Below, piece by piece: positions 24,030 to 36,200 of a stretch of DNA of 64,000 nt. This DNA is from Alosa alosa. Taxonomy: Eukaryota > Chordata > Actinopteri > Clupeiformes > Clupeidae. The stretch is from positions 23,207,256-23,271,255 of the forward strand of contig NC_063195.1 in the NCBI RefSeq assembly GCF_017589495.1, written 5' to 3'. Position 1 is the first letter of the stretch; each line of letters starts with the position of its first letter. Both the position numbers and the translations under genes were made by a program. The notes beneath the pieces were generated by a model. That model saw only the letters and a list, made by a program, of their open reading frames with translations, was not told the DNA's origin and searched no databases.

Positions 24030-24266
24030 TGTGGTAACTTGGATAATAACCAGGACCACAAAGGATGTTGTACCGAGTGGCAGCTTTTATATGAATTGTA
24101 ATCAAATGAATACTGTAGTATTTCAGAGCTCAGGAACAGCACGTTCTTCTAACAGGAGACGTTAACTCATACACAGTTACAAGGAGGCAGTGCAAGACTA
24201 TCTACCTAAATGCATAGACTCCCCCTAGTGGTATGAAATGTCATTGCTATTCGTAAGTATACAACA
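24030..24266 (-). mobile_element. Probable LTR of the Gypsy-like element
   Basis: Lies upstream of the Gag start on the minus strand. It begins TGTTGTATAC and ends TTACCACA on that strand (TG...CA termini). Immediately downstream is TTTTTGGCGACGAGGTGAAC, where the TGG beginning is what a tRNA primer-binding site would show. The partner LTR was not found below 22794, so the element is incomplete. Exact ends are uncertain by a few bases. Confidence 0.5.
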
Positions 24267-24305
24267 CGCGGGATGTGCCAACTTTTTATGAGATAGAGAG
24301 ACCCC

Positions 24306-24642
24306 CTTAAAGGTGCCATGTATATTCATACTCCACATTCCATAAACGAAGGGGGCAGTATACCTCCAGAAAGTGAGCTGGTTTACCGTAGAGTAACAAC
24401 CGAGACACGTGTATTGCAGTTTGGCTAGCTGTTATGTTTTCCGCATACTGCCTCCCATGGCCGAAACTGGTATTATGACACCTGTCGGGCTGTGGCTAGT
24501 AATTTAGCATGCTCTCTGCAGCACTATACCTTGTTATTTTTTTAATGACATCATCGCCCTTATTTCTTCTAATTATTTTGATGTGTGTAGCTCATCTTTT
24601 GGATATTTTTACCTCTATTCTTACACATGGCACCTTTAAAGA
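24306..24642. mobile_element. MITE with TTAAAGGTGCCATG termini
   Basis: Left CTTAAAGGTGCCATGT and right ACATGGCACCTTTAAAG are inverted repeats around about 300 A/T-rich bases. The TTAAAGGT ends resemble those at 10541-10857. Confidence 0.65.
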
Positions 24643-24654
24643 CAAAAAGATAAT

Positions 24655-24890
24655 TTGAGCCCTGATCGCATGGTGGCGGTCACTGCACCGTGCCTCACAG
24701 CCCTGCACAGGTGGCAGGACCCCACGATCTTCCTCATGGGAGGCCTGTTAGGGAAGGTGTCTCTGAGAAAATTAATAGCGACAGACGCTTCCCTAACAGG
24801 CTGGGGAGCGGTGTATGAAGGCAGAATGGCAAATGGCCTCTGCACCCTAGCAGCCACCACATAAACACCTTGGAGCAGTTGGTGGCAACC
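24655..24890 (+). pseudogene. RNase H fragment of a DIRS-like retroelement
   Basis: Encodes LTALHRWQDP, then ATDASLTGWGAVYEG, which is the RNase H signature (TDASxxGWGA) of DIRS/Gypsy-class elements. After a +1 shift the sequence continues HINTLEQL, matching the HINxLELLAV block that normally follows. A short, frameshifted scrap. Confidence 0.7.
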
Positions 24891-25066
24891 CCCAAAAAAA
24901 AAAATAAAATAGCTTATTATAGGATGTCTAAGGATTACATGAATTTCAGTAAACAACTGGAATTCCCCTCCAGACCACTGGTTGAAACACCTTCCTGTTT
25001 TTGCACATCTGTTTGAGAATGTGGTTATCAACAGAGGATCTGAAACAGACTTGTCTGTAGCCTAAA

Positions 25067-25320
25067 CCATTTAATCATGACATGAAAATTTCTACATCCC
25101 TCGTTCTAGTCCCAAAGCGAATCTATAAAATGGACAATGCATTGGGTTAGGTTAAGTTACTTCATTTGTCCTGAATGAAATGTGTCCTCTGCATTTAACT
25201 CATCCAGGGGTAGTGTACACACATACAATGTAGGCCTACGTTCTGTTCAATCACTCCCTCCATCCCTATTTACATAAGGGGGTGCTATTTGGTGTCAGTT
25301 TAAAGTCAATAAGATTTCTA
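25067..25320 (+). repeat. Dispersed repeat, copy 1 (second copy at 51447)
   Basis: Nearly collinear with 51447-51730: CATTTAATCATGACATGA, TTCTACATCCC, AAAGCGAATCTATAA, GAAATGTGTCCTCTGCATTT and TAAAGTCAATAAGATTTCT appear in both. It continues to the left flank of the hAT MITE at 25337. Confidence 0.85.
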
Positions 25321-25336
25321 ATACAAATATGTAAGG

Positions 25337-25915
25337 CAGTGGTTCTCAAACTTTTCACAATGAGTACCACCTCAGAAAACAATTGGCTCTCCAAGTACCA
25401 CCATTATGACTGGCATTAAAATACAATTCAAATATTGTATTTTATTGGTAATTTCACATATTGTATATTGTACATAGGCTACTGTTTTGCAGCGTTGTGG
25501 CTGGCAGGTGCCATGGAAGCTTCACTAGTCACATGTGCATGGGCTCATTGTCACCAACTTCAGTTTCTGCTCGACATACTTCTCTTTCTAATACTTCCCG
25601 TTTGGAGCCATGATTGCATGAATGTTTTTGATCCATCATGTTTGCTACCTTTTTCTTTCAGCTTAGTTTGTCAAACATTGGCATTGATATAAAAATAAAT
25701 ATAGGCCTGCTTTTGTTAATGAAAAAAATTGTTTAAATTTAACTTTGTTGATCGCGTGGTTAAGGATTTTAAATTATATAAAGTATATTTTGATATCATC
25801 TGAAGTGATTATGTCATCTTTATAAAAATAAATCTTGGAGACACCTAGAGTACCACTAGAAGGAGTCCGCGAACCACCAGTGGTACCCGGACGTACCACA
25901 GTTTGAGAACCACTG
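25337..25915. mobile_element. hAT-type MITE with perfect 8-bp target duplication
   Basis: Starts CAGTGGTTCTCAAACTTTT and ends AGTTTGAGAACCACTG. Flanked by ATGTAAGG at 25329-25336 and 25916-25923. Contains no transposase ORF. The CAGTGGTTCTCAAACT terminus is a standard vertebrate hAT end. Confidence 0.93.
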
Positions 25916-25921
25916 ATGTAA

Positions 25922-26044
25922 GGGATAATGCCCTACGAGGTGTCCATTATCAGAAATAAATGGACGGCGCGGATGTGTGAACCGTCCGACGCAAAGCGGA
26001 GTCCATTTATTTCTGATAATGGATGCATCGAAGGGTATTATCCC
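25922..26044. repeat. 123-bp foldback hairpin
   Basis: Arms 25922-25965 and 26001-26044 are reverse complements at about 38 of 44 positions; the inner 23 bases of each arm (ATCAGAAATAAATGGAC side) are perfect. The loop holds a second short stem (GGACGG with CCGTCC). It lies about 265 bases upstream of the first NLR 5' exon. Confidence 0.75.
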
Positions 26045-26282
26045 GTTTATACCATGGTCACTTACGAATAAATACATATGAAATCAATTATTAATAGGCC
26101 TACTAAATGAGTTTTAGAGCTAAAATCGTTAGTTTTTTCAGCTGTTTATTGCAACACTTTGGAATGTTAATAAGTCACAGCTGAGCGGACTAACTCAGGC
26201 GTTGTCAAGCAACGTCATAATAATTTTATAGGTGTAGGCTATATCACTTTTTAAACGACACCCTTTTCAACCTAGCCCATGG

Positions 26283-26289
26283 TATAAAA
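26283..26289 (+). promoter_or_regulatory. TATA-like box upstream of NLR gene 1
   Basis: TATAAAA about 26 bases before the start of the sequence shared between the two NLR 5' exons. Placement fits a TATA box, but the region is A/T-rich, so chance occurrence is possible. Confidence 0.25.
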
Positions 26290-26308
26290 TAAATAATAAA
26301 TAATTTAT

Positions 26309-26400
26309 ACTTCCCGTTTTTGCTCTTCCTCATTTGTGGTCGTTACATAATCATCAGGAATTATTGTGTCTAGAACATTTGAGAAGTGGCTGGTGTTGAG
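26309..26400 (+). other. Probable 5' non-coding exon of NLR gene 1
   Basis: This segment (starting ACTTCCCGTTTTTG and ending GTGGCTGGTGTTGAG before GT) is conserved at 55879-55978 upstream of NLR gene 2 in the same relative position. The conserved block ends at a donor-like site, GTAGGA here and GTAAGG in gene 2. A 5' UTR exon is the simplest reading; the matching acceptor near 26974 is weak. Confidence 0.5.
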
Positions 26401-26990
26401 GTAGGATCACGGCAAAGATGTTGATATGTTTAGTAATTTGCGAAATATGAGATGACTTACAAACTTGATCAAAAGAAAAATATATACAGGTACATCATGC
26501 TTAACGGCAAATATGCAACTTTGATAGGAAGGAGATTTAGGCAACCTGAAGGTTTTTTGATTATTTATTTATGTATTGTTGATTTCTGTTAAACAGGGCT
26601 GTCAAAGGCTCCAGTTATAGTAGGTAGGATCTAATTCGCTGTGTGGGAGAGATATTTTACTATTTTCACTAAAGCTAAACTGCCTGTCTATTTTCAGAAT
26701 TATGATCACAGTTAAGCTCATAATCAGACTTACATGAGTCAAATGTATAAATAAAATAAATAGCCTACATATAAATATAAAATATGTTGGGGTTTATATG
26801 TTGAAATTACTGACTCAGTTATGTATTTTGTACTATGGCATATTTACATATTTCATACAAACTTACAGAGAGAGAGCATAGAGTGTTTTTTTATTACGAT
26901 GATAACGATGATAAATATTTACATATTAAAATGCATTTTTGAAACCTTACCCCAAAGCATCCAGTTATTAGCAGTCCGATAAACCATACA

Positions 26991-27246
26991 ATGACCACAA
27001 ACCTGGAAGAAGTCCTGAGGAACACTCTGGACAACCTCACAGGAGCAGAGTTTAAGAGGTTTAAGCACTACCTGCGGGACCAGGGCAGAGTAGCATGGGG
27101 AAAGCTGGAGAAGGCCGACACAGACGACGCCGTGGACTTGATGGTGGAGGTGTATGGCACGGACGCGGGGAGCATCACGCTGACCATCTTGCGGAAGATG
27201 AACAACCATCAGTTGACAGAGGACTTGGAGAGAGATCTAGAGAGAT
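26991..27246 (+). CDS. NLR gene 1 exon 1: pyrin domain
   Basis: Encodes 85 complete codons of a death-fold PYD: LEEVLRNTLDNL, then EFKRFKHYLRDQ, then ADTDDAVDLMVEVYG and LTILRKMNNHQL, in the six-helix order of fish PYDs. The donor is GTAAGT at 27247, leaving one base of a codon (phase 1). The start ATG is the first in the exon and is conserved in gene 2. Confidence 0.95.
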
Positions 27247-30200
27247 GTAAGTATACAGTACAGTCTCTGATGATGCGCCACTTGCTTGATATAGGGAAGA
27301 TTGTAGGCTATGTGTTCATTATTCATTTCTCCCAGAGGGAAGGTCCGAAGGTTAGCTTCAACCAGATATCATCTTTATGTGCTGCCGCAATGTTTAAAAA
27401 TGCATACAAGTGCTCACTTCCAAGCTAATATGCCCACATTACTAGGGGACACAAAAGCTAATCTGTACAAATTACTGGGGGACACAAAAGCTAATCTAGT
27501 GGGGTGGGGTTAACCAGACAACATATTTTGTGGCCATGTGAAAATGTGGCCGGAAGTGAGCTCATATCAGGTGCCATTTTTAAAGAATAGTGGCAGCATT
27601 AAGTATATTTTTGGCTGAAATGGCTACCCTAGCATTGGCTATTGAAATGTATGTGAGCAGTACTTCCTGGCTCATTCTATGTAATACCTCCATGTTTTTT
27701 CCTAAAAAGAGGTGGAAACTTTTCAGATATTAAAAGTCAAGATTTTGTGGGTGTACAGGCTAGCTAATTAGCGGTTATATTAGCAGTTAGCAGTTTTGGG
27801 GCAGCCGTGGCCTACTGGTTAGCGCTTCGGACTTGTAACCGGAGGGTTGCCGGCTTGAACCCTGACCAGTAGGAACAGCTGAAGTGCCCTTGAGCAAGGC
27901 ACCTAACCAGGGGCCGTATTCACAAAGCTTTCTTAAGACAAAAATACTTCTTAAGTCGTTCTTTCTTCTTATCTTTTGTCTTAAGAACAAATTTAAGAAG
28001 ATTTGATATTCATGAATAACATTCTTATGATTTTTCTTAACTTTCTTCTTAAGATGTTTCCTAAGAAAAACACTTAAGAACAAATGAGATTCTTGAAAAC
28101 AAAGTTCTTACATTTCTTCTCAATTTTCCTCGTAACTTTAAGACAACCCTGCACCTGTCTTAAAAATGTTAGTGTGAAGTTGAGCCTCTTAAAGTCATTC
28201 ATATAAACACATTTAACCGTTTTAGACAGCTCGTTTAAAATATCAGCCTTTATTACGTGTACTTACAATATAAAGTTACCATTTATTGCTAATTTTAGCT
28301 TACTGGTTGTTTTCGGTAAGCCCTCTGTATACTGAAAACTGGCATAACCAAAGGGTTCTTGCCAGCATGTGACGCACATCGACGTCAGCGTTTAGAACAT
28401 GTTTAATTTCTTAACACAACGTCCATGGAAATGACCGTATTTTCTAGTAAAAACTGCACATTTCAACCTAGAAATATCTAGATCTAGATAATAGAAACCT
28501 AGCCTACCGTTTCAAACATAAGCTAACGCGAGTGCTGTTGAAGGCATGGCTTTTCCACCTTAGCAACGGTTGCCACTTGTAAGTAACGGTACCGATCCAC
28601 TTGCACGACACTTCATTTTGACGTGTCGCATTCCACTCTAGCAGAGCCCGTCTACGGAGAGCCTTGGCACTTCCTATTAAGCCTCATTGTATCGACATTG
28701 GTTGCAGTTCCATTAGAATTCCACTAGGGGTGATTGCGGGTGAGTGCAGGTTGAATGGGGGTCTATGGAGCTAGATGGCTGAATGTATCTCTCACCTGCT
28801 TGTCGTGGAAGAATCGTAGATTTTATTGTAGTTTATGCAAGTTCAATATAGATTTTAGATCTAAAGTCGAATGAACGAGTACTTATGTCCTTTTCATGTC
28901 TTACAGGTTGGGTCGTTGTTGCCCATATCACGCTAGCATTGTGCTAATGAATGACGTCATTGACATATTTGAAAGGCTTTTTAGAAGACTTACGTGACTT
29001 CAAAAAATATAACAATCAACAGTGTGTATTTTCTTTGCCTCTCCTAGCGAATGCAACATTCAAATTACTACTCAAAAAATTATATCCAGAGAAAAGTGGA
29101 TATTGAGGGGTAAAGCTCCATAGACCTCAATGCATTCTGCACTCGCCTGCGAGCGCCCTCAAGTGGAATCTGAGGAGGAACTGCAACCAGTCCAGAAACC
29201 GGAAGTAACCAGACAGTGCCAATTCTCTTCTATTAGACATTCTCTGACTCTAGTCCTATGGGTGACGTCAAGCGACTTTAACGCGCCCGCAAAGCATTCC
29301 GGGAAGGCAGCGCTGCATTTGAAAATATGTCGCGCGTCAAAAAGCTGGGCAAAGCCCATCTTTATGCAAATGAATCCGTTGAACGTGAGGCGACTCTCCA
29401 ATGAAAGGACGAGGTTGTAGGTCCTTTGTTCTACCACAACGGTGCATGTAAAACTTTGGTTCCGCTTACAAGACAAATAATGTTTTAACAATCTCTTCCA
29501 CGACCACCTAGTAGTCCATAAAACAAACGAAACTAGGATTTGGATGAATATATATTGACTGTTTCTGGTGAGGATTTGAGATTGCATTGAGTAGTTTAAA
29601 TAAAACAAGATTTTCAAATGGCTTGCATAGTTTGAAAAATTGTGGTCCATTTGTGGAAAAACACTTAAGATACGTTAAAACGAACTGAGTATGAGCTGGT
29701 AACTGACATTTTAAACAAAACGCCCACACACGACTGAACGTGGGGAGGCAGCGCGACATCTATGCAACACAACAAAATTAAGTGTCGTGCAAGTGGATCG
29801 GTACCGTAAGGTATAATGTATAGAACGCCGGTCATTGTCGGGAGATAGGTCCCGACAGGGTGAACCGGACCCCGACGCGCAGCGTTCAAGTTGGATCTTT
29901 AGAGAGGACCTGAAAAGTATCATCTTTATTTAACATGCTGTTGGTGCATGTTGACATTGTAGAGCGAAAAACAGTTTGCGGTACAGCTACTATTTATTGG
30001 CTAAATGTTGGTCCCTCCTCTGTCTCTCAGTGCCCTACTGCACAGTGCTTGAGGCGTGTGGTGGAGGTGATCACTGATCAGGCAACTTTTTAAAACTGAA
30101 AATTTTCGCCTACAAGCTCCTCACGTTCCCATCTTCAGCTAACTCCATAGACAATAACATAAACAATCTTGCTGCTTCAGGTTTTGCAACCTTCGTTACA

Positions 30201-33200
30201 TGACATCAGCCCCCTACAAAGGAAATAGGTATGCGTTTATTGCGTTTACACAATGCGTTTATTGCGTTAATATTTTGTAACATGTTATGTATTTGTGTTA
30301 TGTACATGTCATGTACTTTTTACTTTATTGGCTAACTCCCTCCTCTTTCAGTCTATGCTCCCTGCTCTGGCCATAGACAGTAAAAGATATGGACAGAGTC
30401 ATCATGTAGACGTCAGTCGAGACAGGTGAAGCAAATTTCAGCCGTTTCCTATTGGTCGACTAGGCTTTCTGCGCAGGCTCAGGGGACGTAGATGTAACAT
30501 AGGCACGTAGTCTGACTCGTGTAACTCTTGTGATAGCTGCACCGAGAGATTGGATTAAAGGTGTGATTTGTAGGATTGTTACCGAACGTTCTGTAGGCCA
30601 AAATCAAAACACTGGTGACTACATTACAATCTCAAAACTACCAGACACGAGCCTCTTCTGGGTTGCCAGATGTAATGAAGACTTAGTTAACGTTAGTTGA
30701 CCTGCAGCTGCTTTAACGTTTCTCCAACCATGACCCAGCTACACATTACGGAAACAGTGAAAACAAAAAATACCTCTCTAACCAACGTAACATATTTAGC
30801 TGAAGTTAGCGTTAATTTGTTTCTTGTTTTAATTTTGGAAATTTGCCTGACTCTCGTAGACGTTCATGACTACAACTGACAGCTGTTGACAGTTGGCTTT
30901 TGCTAATTTGTAGTGCTGTCAGTTAAACGCGTTATTAACGGCGTCAATTTTTTTATCGCGAGATTAACGTTCATTTTGGTGTAACAAACTTTGTAGTTTT
31001 TTCACATGCTGTTGCAACAACTAGTAACGTTTGAACAACTACAACACCACACCGATCTAGCCAGACCGGAAACTAAACAATACGCACTGACGAATGGAAT
31101 GGAACAGAACGTTGTATGTGCTGCACCTTTTAGGGGGAAGATGACTGATATAATGGAAATCTATGCTGCATCAAAGTGGAGAGCGAAACATGCTTATAGT
31201 AAACTTACTAAATCTTGAAACAAACATGAATAAAAGGCTCAAAATAAGGTTGGTGTAAGAGTTATATGTGTGTTTATGGGGTTAATGTGATGATGTATAG
31301 ATAGGCACAGTCAAACTGCCCGTGGCTGACTAATTAAGTTCAGCAAGCTTAACTTTACATGTCATAACATGAACTAAACATAAGTCACACATTCATTCTA
31401 TCACTTGTAATATGAACGTAGCCTATTTCCTACAACTAGGTGAGATAATTGGCTATGTTATACTGAAGTTCCACAGTTAGCTAGCTAGCAAGCTAACCGT
31501 TTTGCATGGGATATTATGGTAAGTGTACATGCTAAATTTGTATAATACATGGGGTATTGCAAACGAATAAGGTTGGTAATGTACATCGTTTCGACATGAG
31601 TAAGTTACATAAACACAGTAATTCATAACTGCCGTGTTATTAAAATGACTGAATGTCCTGTGAATTAATAACTAGATGTAACGTCAACGTGTGATTACTA
31701 GCTGTCTTTCAATGGTATAATGTTAATGTGTTTTCCGCTAAAATGGGGCGTGATGCAGATCAAATGTATCTTCAAAGTCAAAGTCAAAGTCAGCTTTATT
31801 GTCAATTTCTTCACATGTTCCAGACATACAAAGAGATCGAAATTACGTTTCTCACTATCCCACGGTGAAGACAAGACATATTTTACCAATTTTAAGTCCA
31901 CAGACAAACATAACATTCAAGTAAACAAAAAGTAAGTAAATAAGTAAATAAGAGGGCACATATAATAATGAAAAAAATAAGAGCAGCAAAATTTTGTTGA
32001 AATTGTGCATAGACAGTCAATAAAAAACTAGTGCAAAGTCAGGCCAATAAGAGGCTTGGGTAGTTCTGTTTGACCTGAGTAATGAAAGAAAGTGGCATAG
32101 TGGTGCAAGTTATGTAAGAGCAGCAGAAGTGTTGTGTTTTCAGGACAACAACACCAAGTTGTAAAGTGTACAAGTGTGCAAGTGTTCAAGTGTGCAAGTG
32201 GAGTAGTGCAGGTGGCCATTGTGGGTCCAATGTCCAGGATGTTATGTAGCTGAGGGTGGAGGGGGGAGAGGAGGGAGAGAGTTCAGCATCCTTACAGCTT
32301 GGTGTATGAAGCTGTTGGTGAGTCTGGTAGTGCGGGAGCGCAGGCTTCTGTACCTCTTCCCAGAGGGCAGTAGATCAAACAGATTGTGAGCGGGGTGACT
32401 TGCATCACTCACAATTTTGGTCAGTGCCTTGAGGGGTGAGGTGGGTGGTGTAAATGTCCTTCAGGGAGGGAGTGAAGCACCAATGATCCTTCCAGCTGTG
32501 TTCACTATGCTGCAGGGCTTTCCTGTTGTATTCAGTGCAGCTTCCGCCCCACACAGCGATACAGCTGGAGAGGATGCTCTCAATGGTGCCTCGGTAGAAT
32601 GTGGTCATGATGGCTGGTGGAGCACTTGCTGCGCCTGAGTTTCCTTGAGGAAGTACAGGCGGGCTGAGCTCTTCGCCAGTGATGCAGTGTTTGGTGGTCA
32701 GGAGAGGTCTTCGCTGATGTGCACCCCAGGAATTTGGTGCTGCTTTCGCTCTCTCCACCACAGCACCGTCGATGGTCAGTGGCAGGTGTTGGGTGTGACC
32801 TCTCCGAAGTCAACAACAATCTCTTTGGTCTTGCTGACGTTCAGCAGGAGGTTGTTGTCCCTGCACCACGTGGTCAGATGGTCGACCTCCAACCTGTATT
32901 GAGTCTCGTCGCCCTTGGTGATGAGACCCACCAGAGTTGTGTCGTCAGCAAATTTCACTATGTGATTGTTGCTGTAGGTTGCAGTGCAGTCATCGTCAGC
33001 AGGGTGAAGAGCAGCGGACTGAGCACGCAGCTTGGGGGCCCCTGTGCTCAGTGTGATGCTGCTTGAGGTATTGTTGCCAACACGTACTACTTGGGGCCTC
33101 TGACAGAGGAAGTCCAGTAGCCAGTTGCAGAGGTAGGTACTGAGTCCCAGTTTGTCGAGTTTGCAGATGAGTTGTTGTGGTATTATGGTGTTGAATGCAG

Positions 33201-36200
33201 AACTGAAGTCTATAAACAGCAATCTCACATATGAGTCTCTTTTTTCCAGGTGGGTGAGGGCTGGGTGGAGGGCAGAGCAGATTGCATCCTCTGTAGACCG
33301 CTTGGCTGGGTATGCAAACTGGAAGGGGTCCAGGGGGGGGGAGAATGGCTTTGATATGTGACATGACAAGCCGCTCAAAGCACTTCATGATGATGGGTGT
33401 CAGTGCCACAGGGCGGTAGTCATTGAAGCAGGATGGAGCAGTTTTCTTCGCACAGGTATGATGGTGGCAGCTTTGAAACATGATGGGACGATGGCTTGCT
33501 TCAGGGAAGTGTTAAAGATGTCTGTGAAGACATCCTTAAGCTCCCCTGCCAGTCCTTCAGCGCCATCGACCTGGGATGTTGTCTGGACCTGTTGCCTTCT
33601 GGGTGTTGATAGCAGCAAGTGTCCTCTTCACGCTGTCGGCAGAGAGGCACAGGGCTGCTCATGTAGAGGGGGGATGGGTCTTCTGTGGGCAGGTGCTGTT
33701 TTGTGCTTCAAAGCGAGCAAAGAAGGTTCAGGTTGTTGAGCAGAGGGATGTTGCTCTCACAGCTCTGTGGCGGGCTTGTAGTCCGTGAGGGCCTGAATGC
33801 CCTGCCATAGGCTTTGTGAGTTCCTGCTGTCTTTGAAGTGGGTGGTTATCTTGTGAGTGTATTCCTTTTTTTTGCTTCCTTGATGCCACGGGACAGGTTG
33901 GCTCTCGCTGTTTTCATGCCAGCTTCATCCCCAGCTCTGGCTTTGTCTCTGGCCCTCAGCAGCCTGAGGACATCCCCTGTCAGCCATGGCTTCCAGTTAG
34001 CCAGTGATGATGTCTTTTGTGTGGGTCACATCATCGATGCACTTGGTGATGTAAGAGGTTACAGTGTCTGTATACTCCTCTATGTCTGTCCGGTTGTTGT
34101 AAGTGGCTGCCTGCTTAAACATTTCCCAGTCTGTTGTGTCAAAGCAGTTTATCTTTATGAAGATGCGCCGTTAGTAGGCTACGTAAAGGCATGCTGCACA
34201 CACTTGGTTGGGCTAACGAGCCGGCCAAAGAGTAGTAGCCTAGGCTGACGCATTAGTTGTGTGCCGCCAAAGATTTTTTCATGCATGCACTTCTGCAGTA
34301 GCATTTATTTCAGTTTATATCAGCTATATTTCTGAAGAATATATTGTGTTGCCTCAGGTCTGCTGCACATCTTTTGAAATTTGATTTGAAATAATCAAAT
34401 AGACCTATGTCTTAAAGTTCAGTTAATAAAGTAACTTGCTTTGCTTTCATTTGAATCCCAATCAAGATAAACAATAATTGCTTTATTGTTAATATGGACT
34501 CCTGGAAAGTTCAGAAATGCAAAATAATAGAATTTTAATTATATGATAAAATATGTGATTAATCGTGATTAACTATAGGAATTCAGCGATTAATCGTGAT
34601 TAAAAATTTTAATCGTTTGACAGCACTACTAATTTGGCAACCCAAATAGGAGGACGCGCTAGCCCATTATTAATACGCTATTCTAGAATTAATCGTTCAA
34701 AACATAAACAAAAATTCCAAGAGATTCCGCCCATTAACTCTTAACTCATTAACATTTACAGGGTTTTACGGGTTAGAGTAATGTTGTCAAATAAGCCATT
34801 ACTTCAATTCATCGTGTTTCCTTACTCTCTGACAACATATGGTGATCATTTTTGAAATGGTTACAGTTTATTTTCCATTATTTCCTACATACTGGTCTTT
34901 TAATGTAGCCACTTACTTCATTACCACCACGTCTAAATTTAATTTTCTTAAATGTCCTAGTTGTTTAGATTTGATATAAACAGCACTCGCCACATTCATA
35001 GCCTACTGTCAATCCATCAAAACTTTGCTGAAATGTTGTGGTCAGATGCTTACAATCTTATTACACAGAGAATACGGTTATTTTGCTCCTGTGCGACGCT
35101 TTAACCCGCTCTCGCATGCTCATTACGTAAACTAGATGTACTGCAGAGTGGTACAAAATATGACCGCCGCCCAGTCCAGCACATTTTTTCCACAAAAATA
35201 AGTCACGCTGAAAGGCATATATGATTCTAACTGTTTCACTGAATTGCATTATGCACACTCAATTCTCACTGGTATCTGCTAGACAACAAGTACCAAAACA
35301 TGATTAGTTCATAGATTTCACATGTAAAATACATTTTATACAACCCCACCCCCATCTTGCCTGTTCATAATTCTGAGAAATTCTTGAATTGTGTGCATGT
35401 GTGCGTGTACATGTTTATGTTTATGTGTGTGGGTGGGTGTGTGCATGTGCATGCATGCGTACATATGTCTACTGTGTGAGTATGTGTCATACGAATGATT
35501 ACTGTGAATGTATGTGTGTGCGTGTGTAACCTGCGTTGTGTTGAACCTGCGCGATTCAGCCCTGCACACGCCCGGACTCGAACCCGCGAACAGCAGCACC
35601 TCGGATCGGGAGGCAAGTGCGCTAACAATTGAGCCAATAGCCCAGGCTACTGGCTCGCAGGCAAGCAGCACTCTTGAGGCGTCGGGGAGTGAGGTTTACC
35701 AACGTTCCACAAGCACAGCTAAGCTAGCTGGCATCCGTTACACGTGTGTATCTGTTTATGCACATGTGTTCATATGGAATAGGTTAATATGACCCCTGGA
35801 GGCAAACATACGCAAAAAATTGGTCATCCTAGGCCCTACGGTTCTCAAGATATTCACAGAAAAACTCTGTTGGTGTACGGTCACTAAATGTACACATAAA
35901 TTAATTGAACGAAAGTCCACGAAACTTGGCATGCATTCGGACGGTGTCATAATGACCCTACACTTTCAATTTCGTGCAGTTTTGACCATGTTAGCCATGT
36001 CCTAAACCCTACGGTTCTTGAAATATTCACAGAAAACTGTGTCTGCCCTATCCTCCTTTCGGGGGGTCCAGTCCAGCGGGGGGGGCTACAGATCAAAACG
36101 AAAAACGATGGTTCCATGCTATCCATGTGGGGCTACATGCCCACCAAGTTTCGTGTAGCCCGGTCTTTCAGTGTCCCGGGAAACCTTGACGGAAATTTGG

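Noticed and set aside
27798..27870. Candidate tRNA gene
   Set aside because: A and B boxes are present, but the acceptor stem does not pair, the B box is mutated and a SINE body follows.
29159..29650. 163-codon minus-strand ORF
   Set aside because: Lies across a MITE end and its host repeat; no recognisable protein motif and the MITE copy at 55293 does not preserve it.
33838..34248. 136-codon plus-strand ORF
   Set aside because: Antisense shadow of the 5' part of the minus-strand LINE.
35574..35650. Candidate tRNA gene on the minus strand
   Set aside because: It is the tRNA-like part of a SINE with flanking target duplications.
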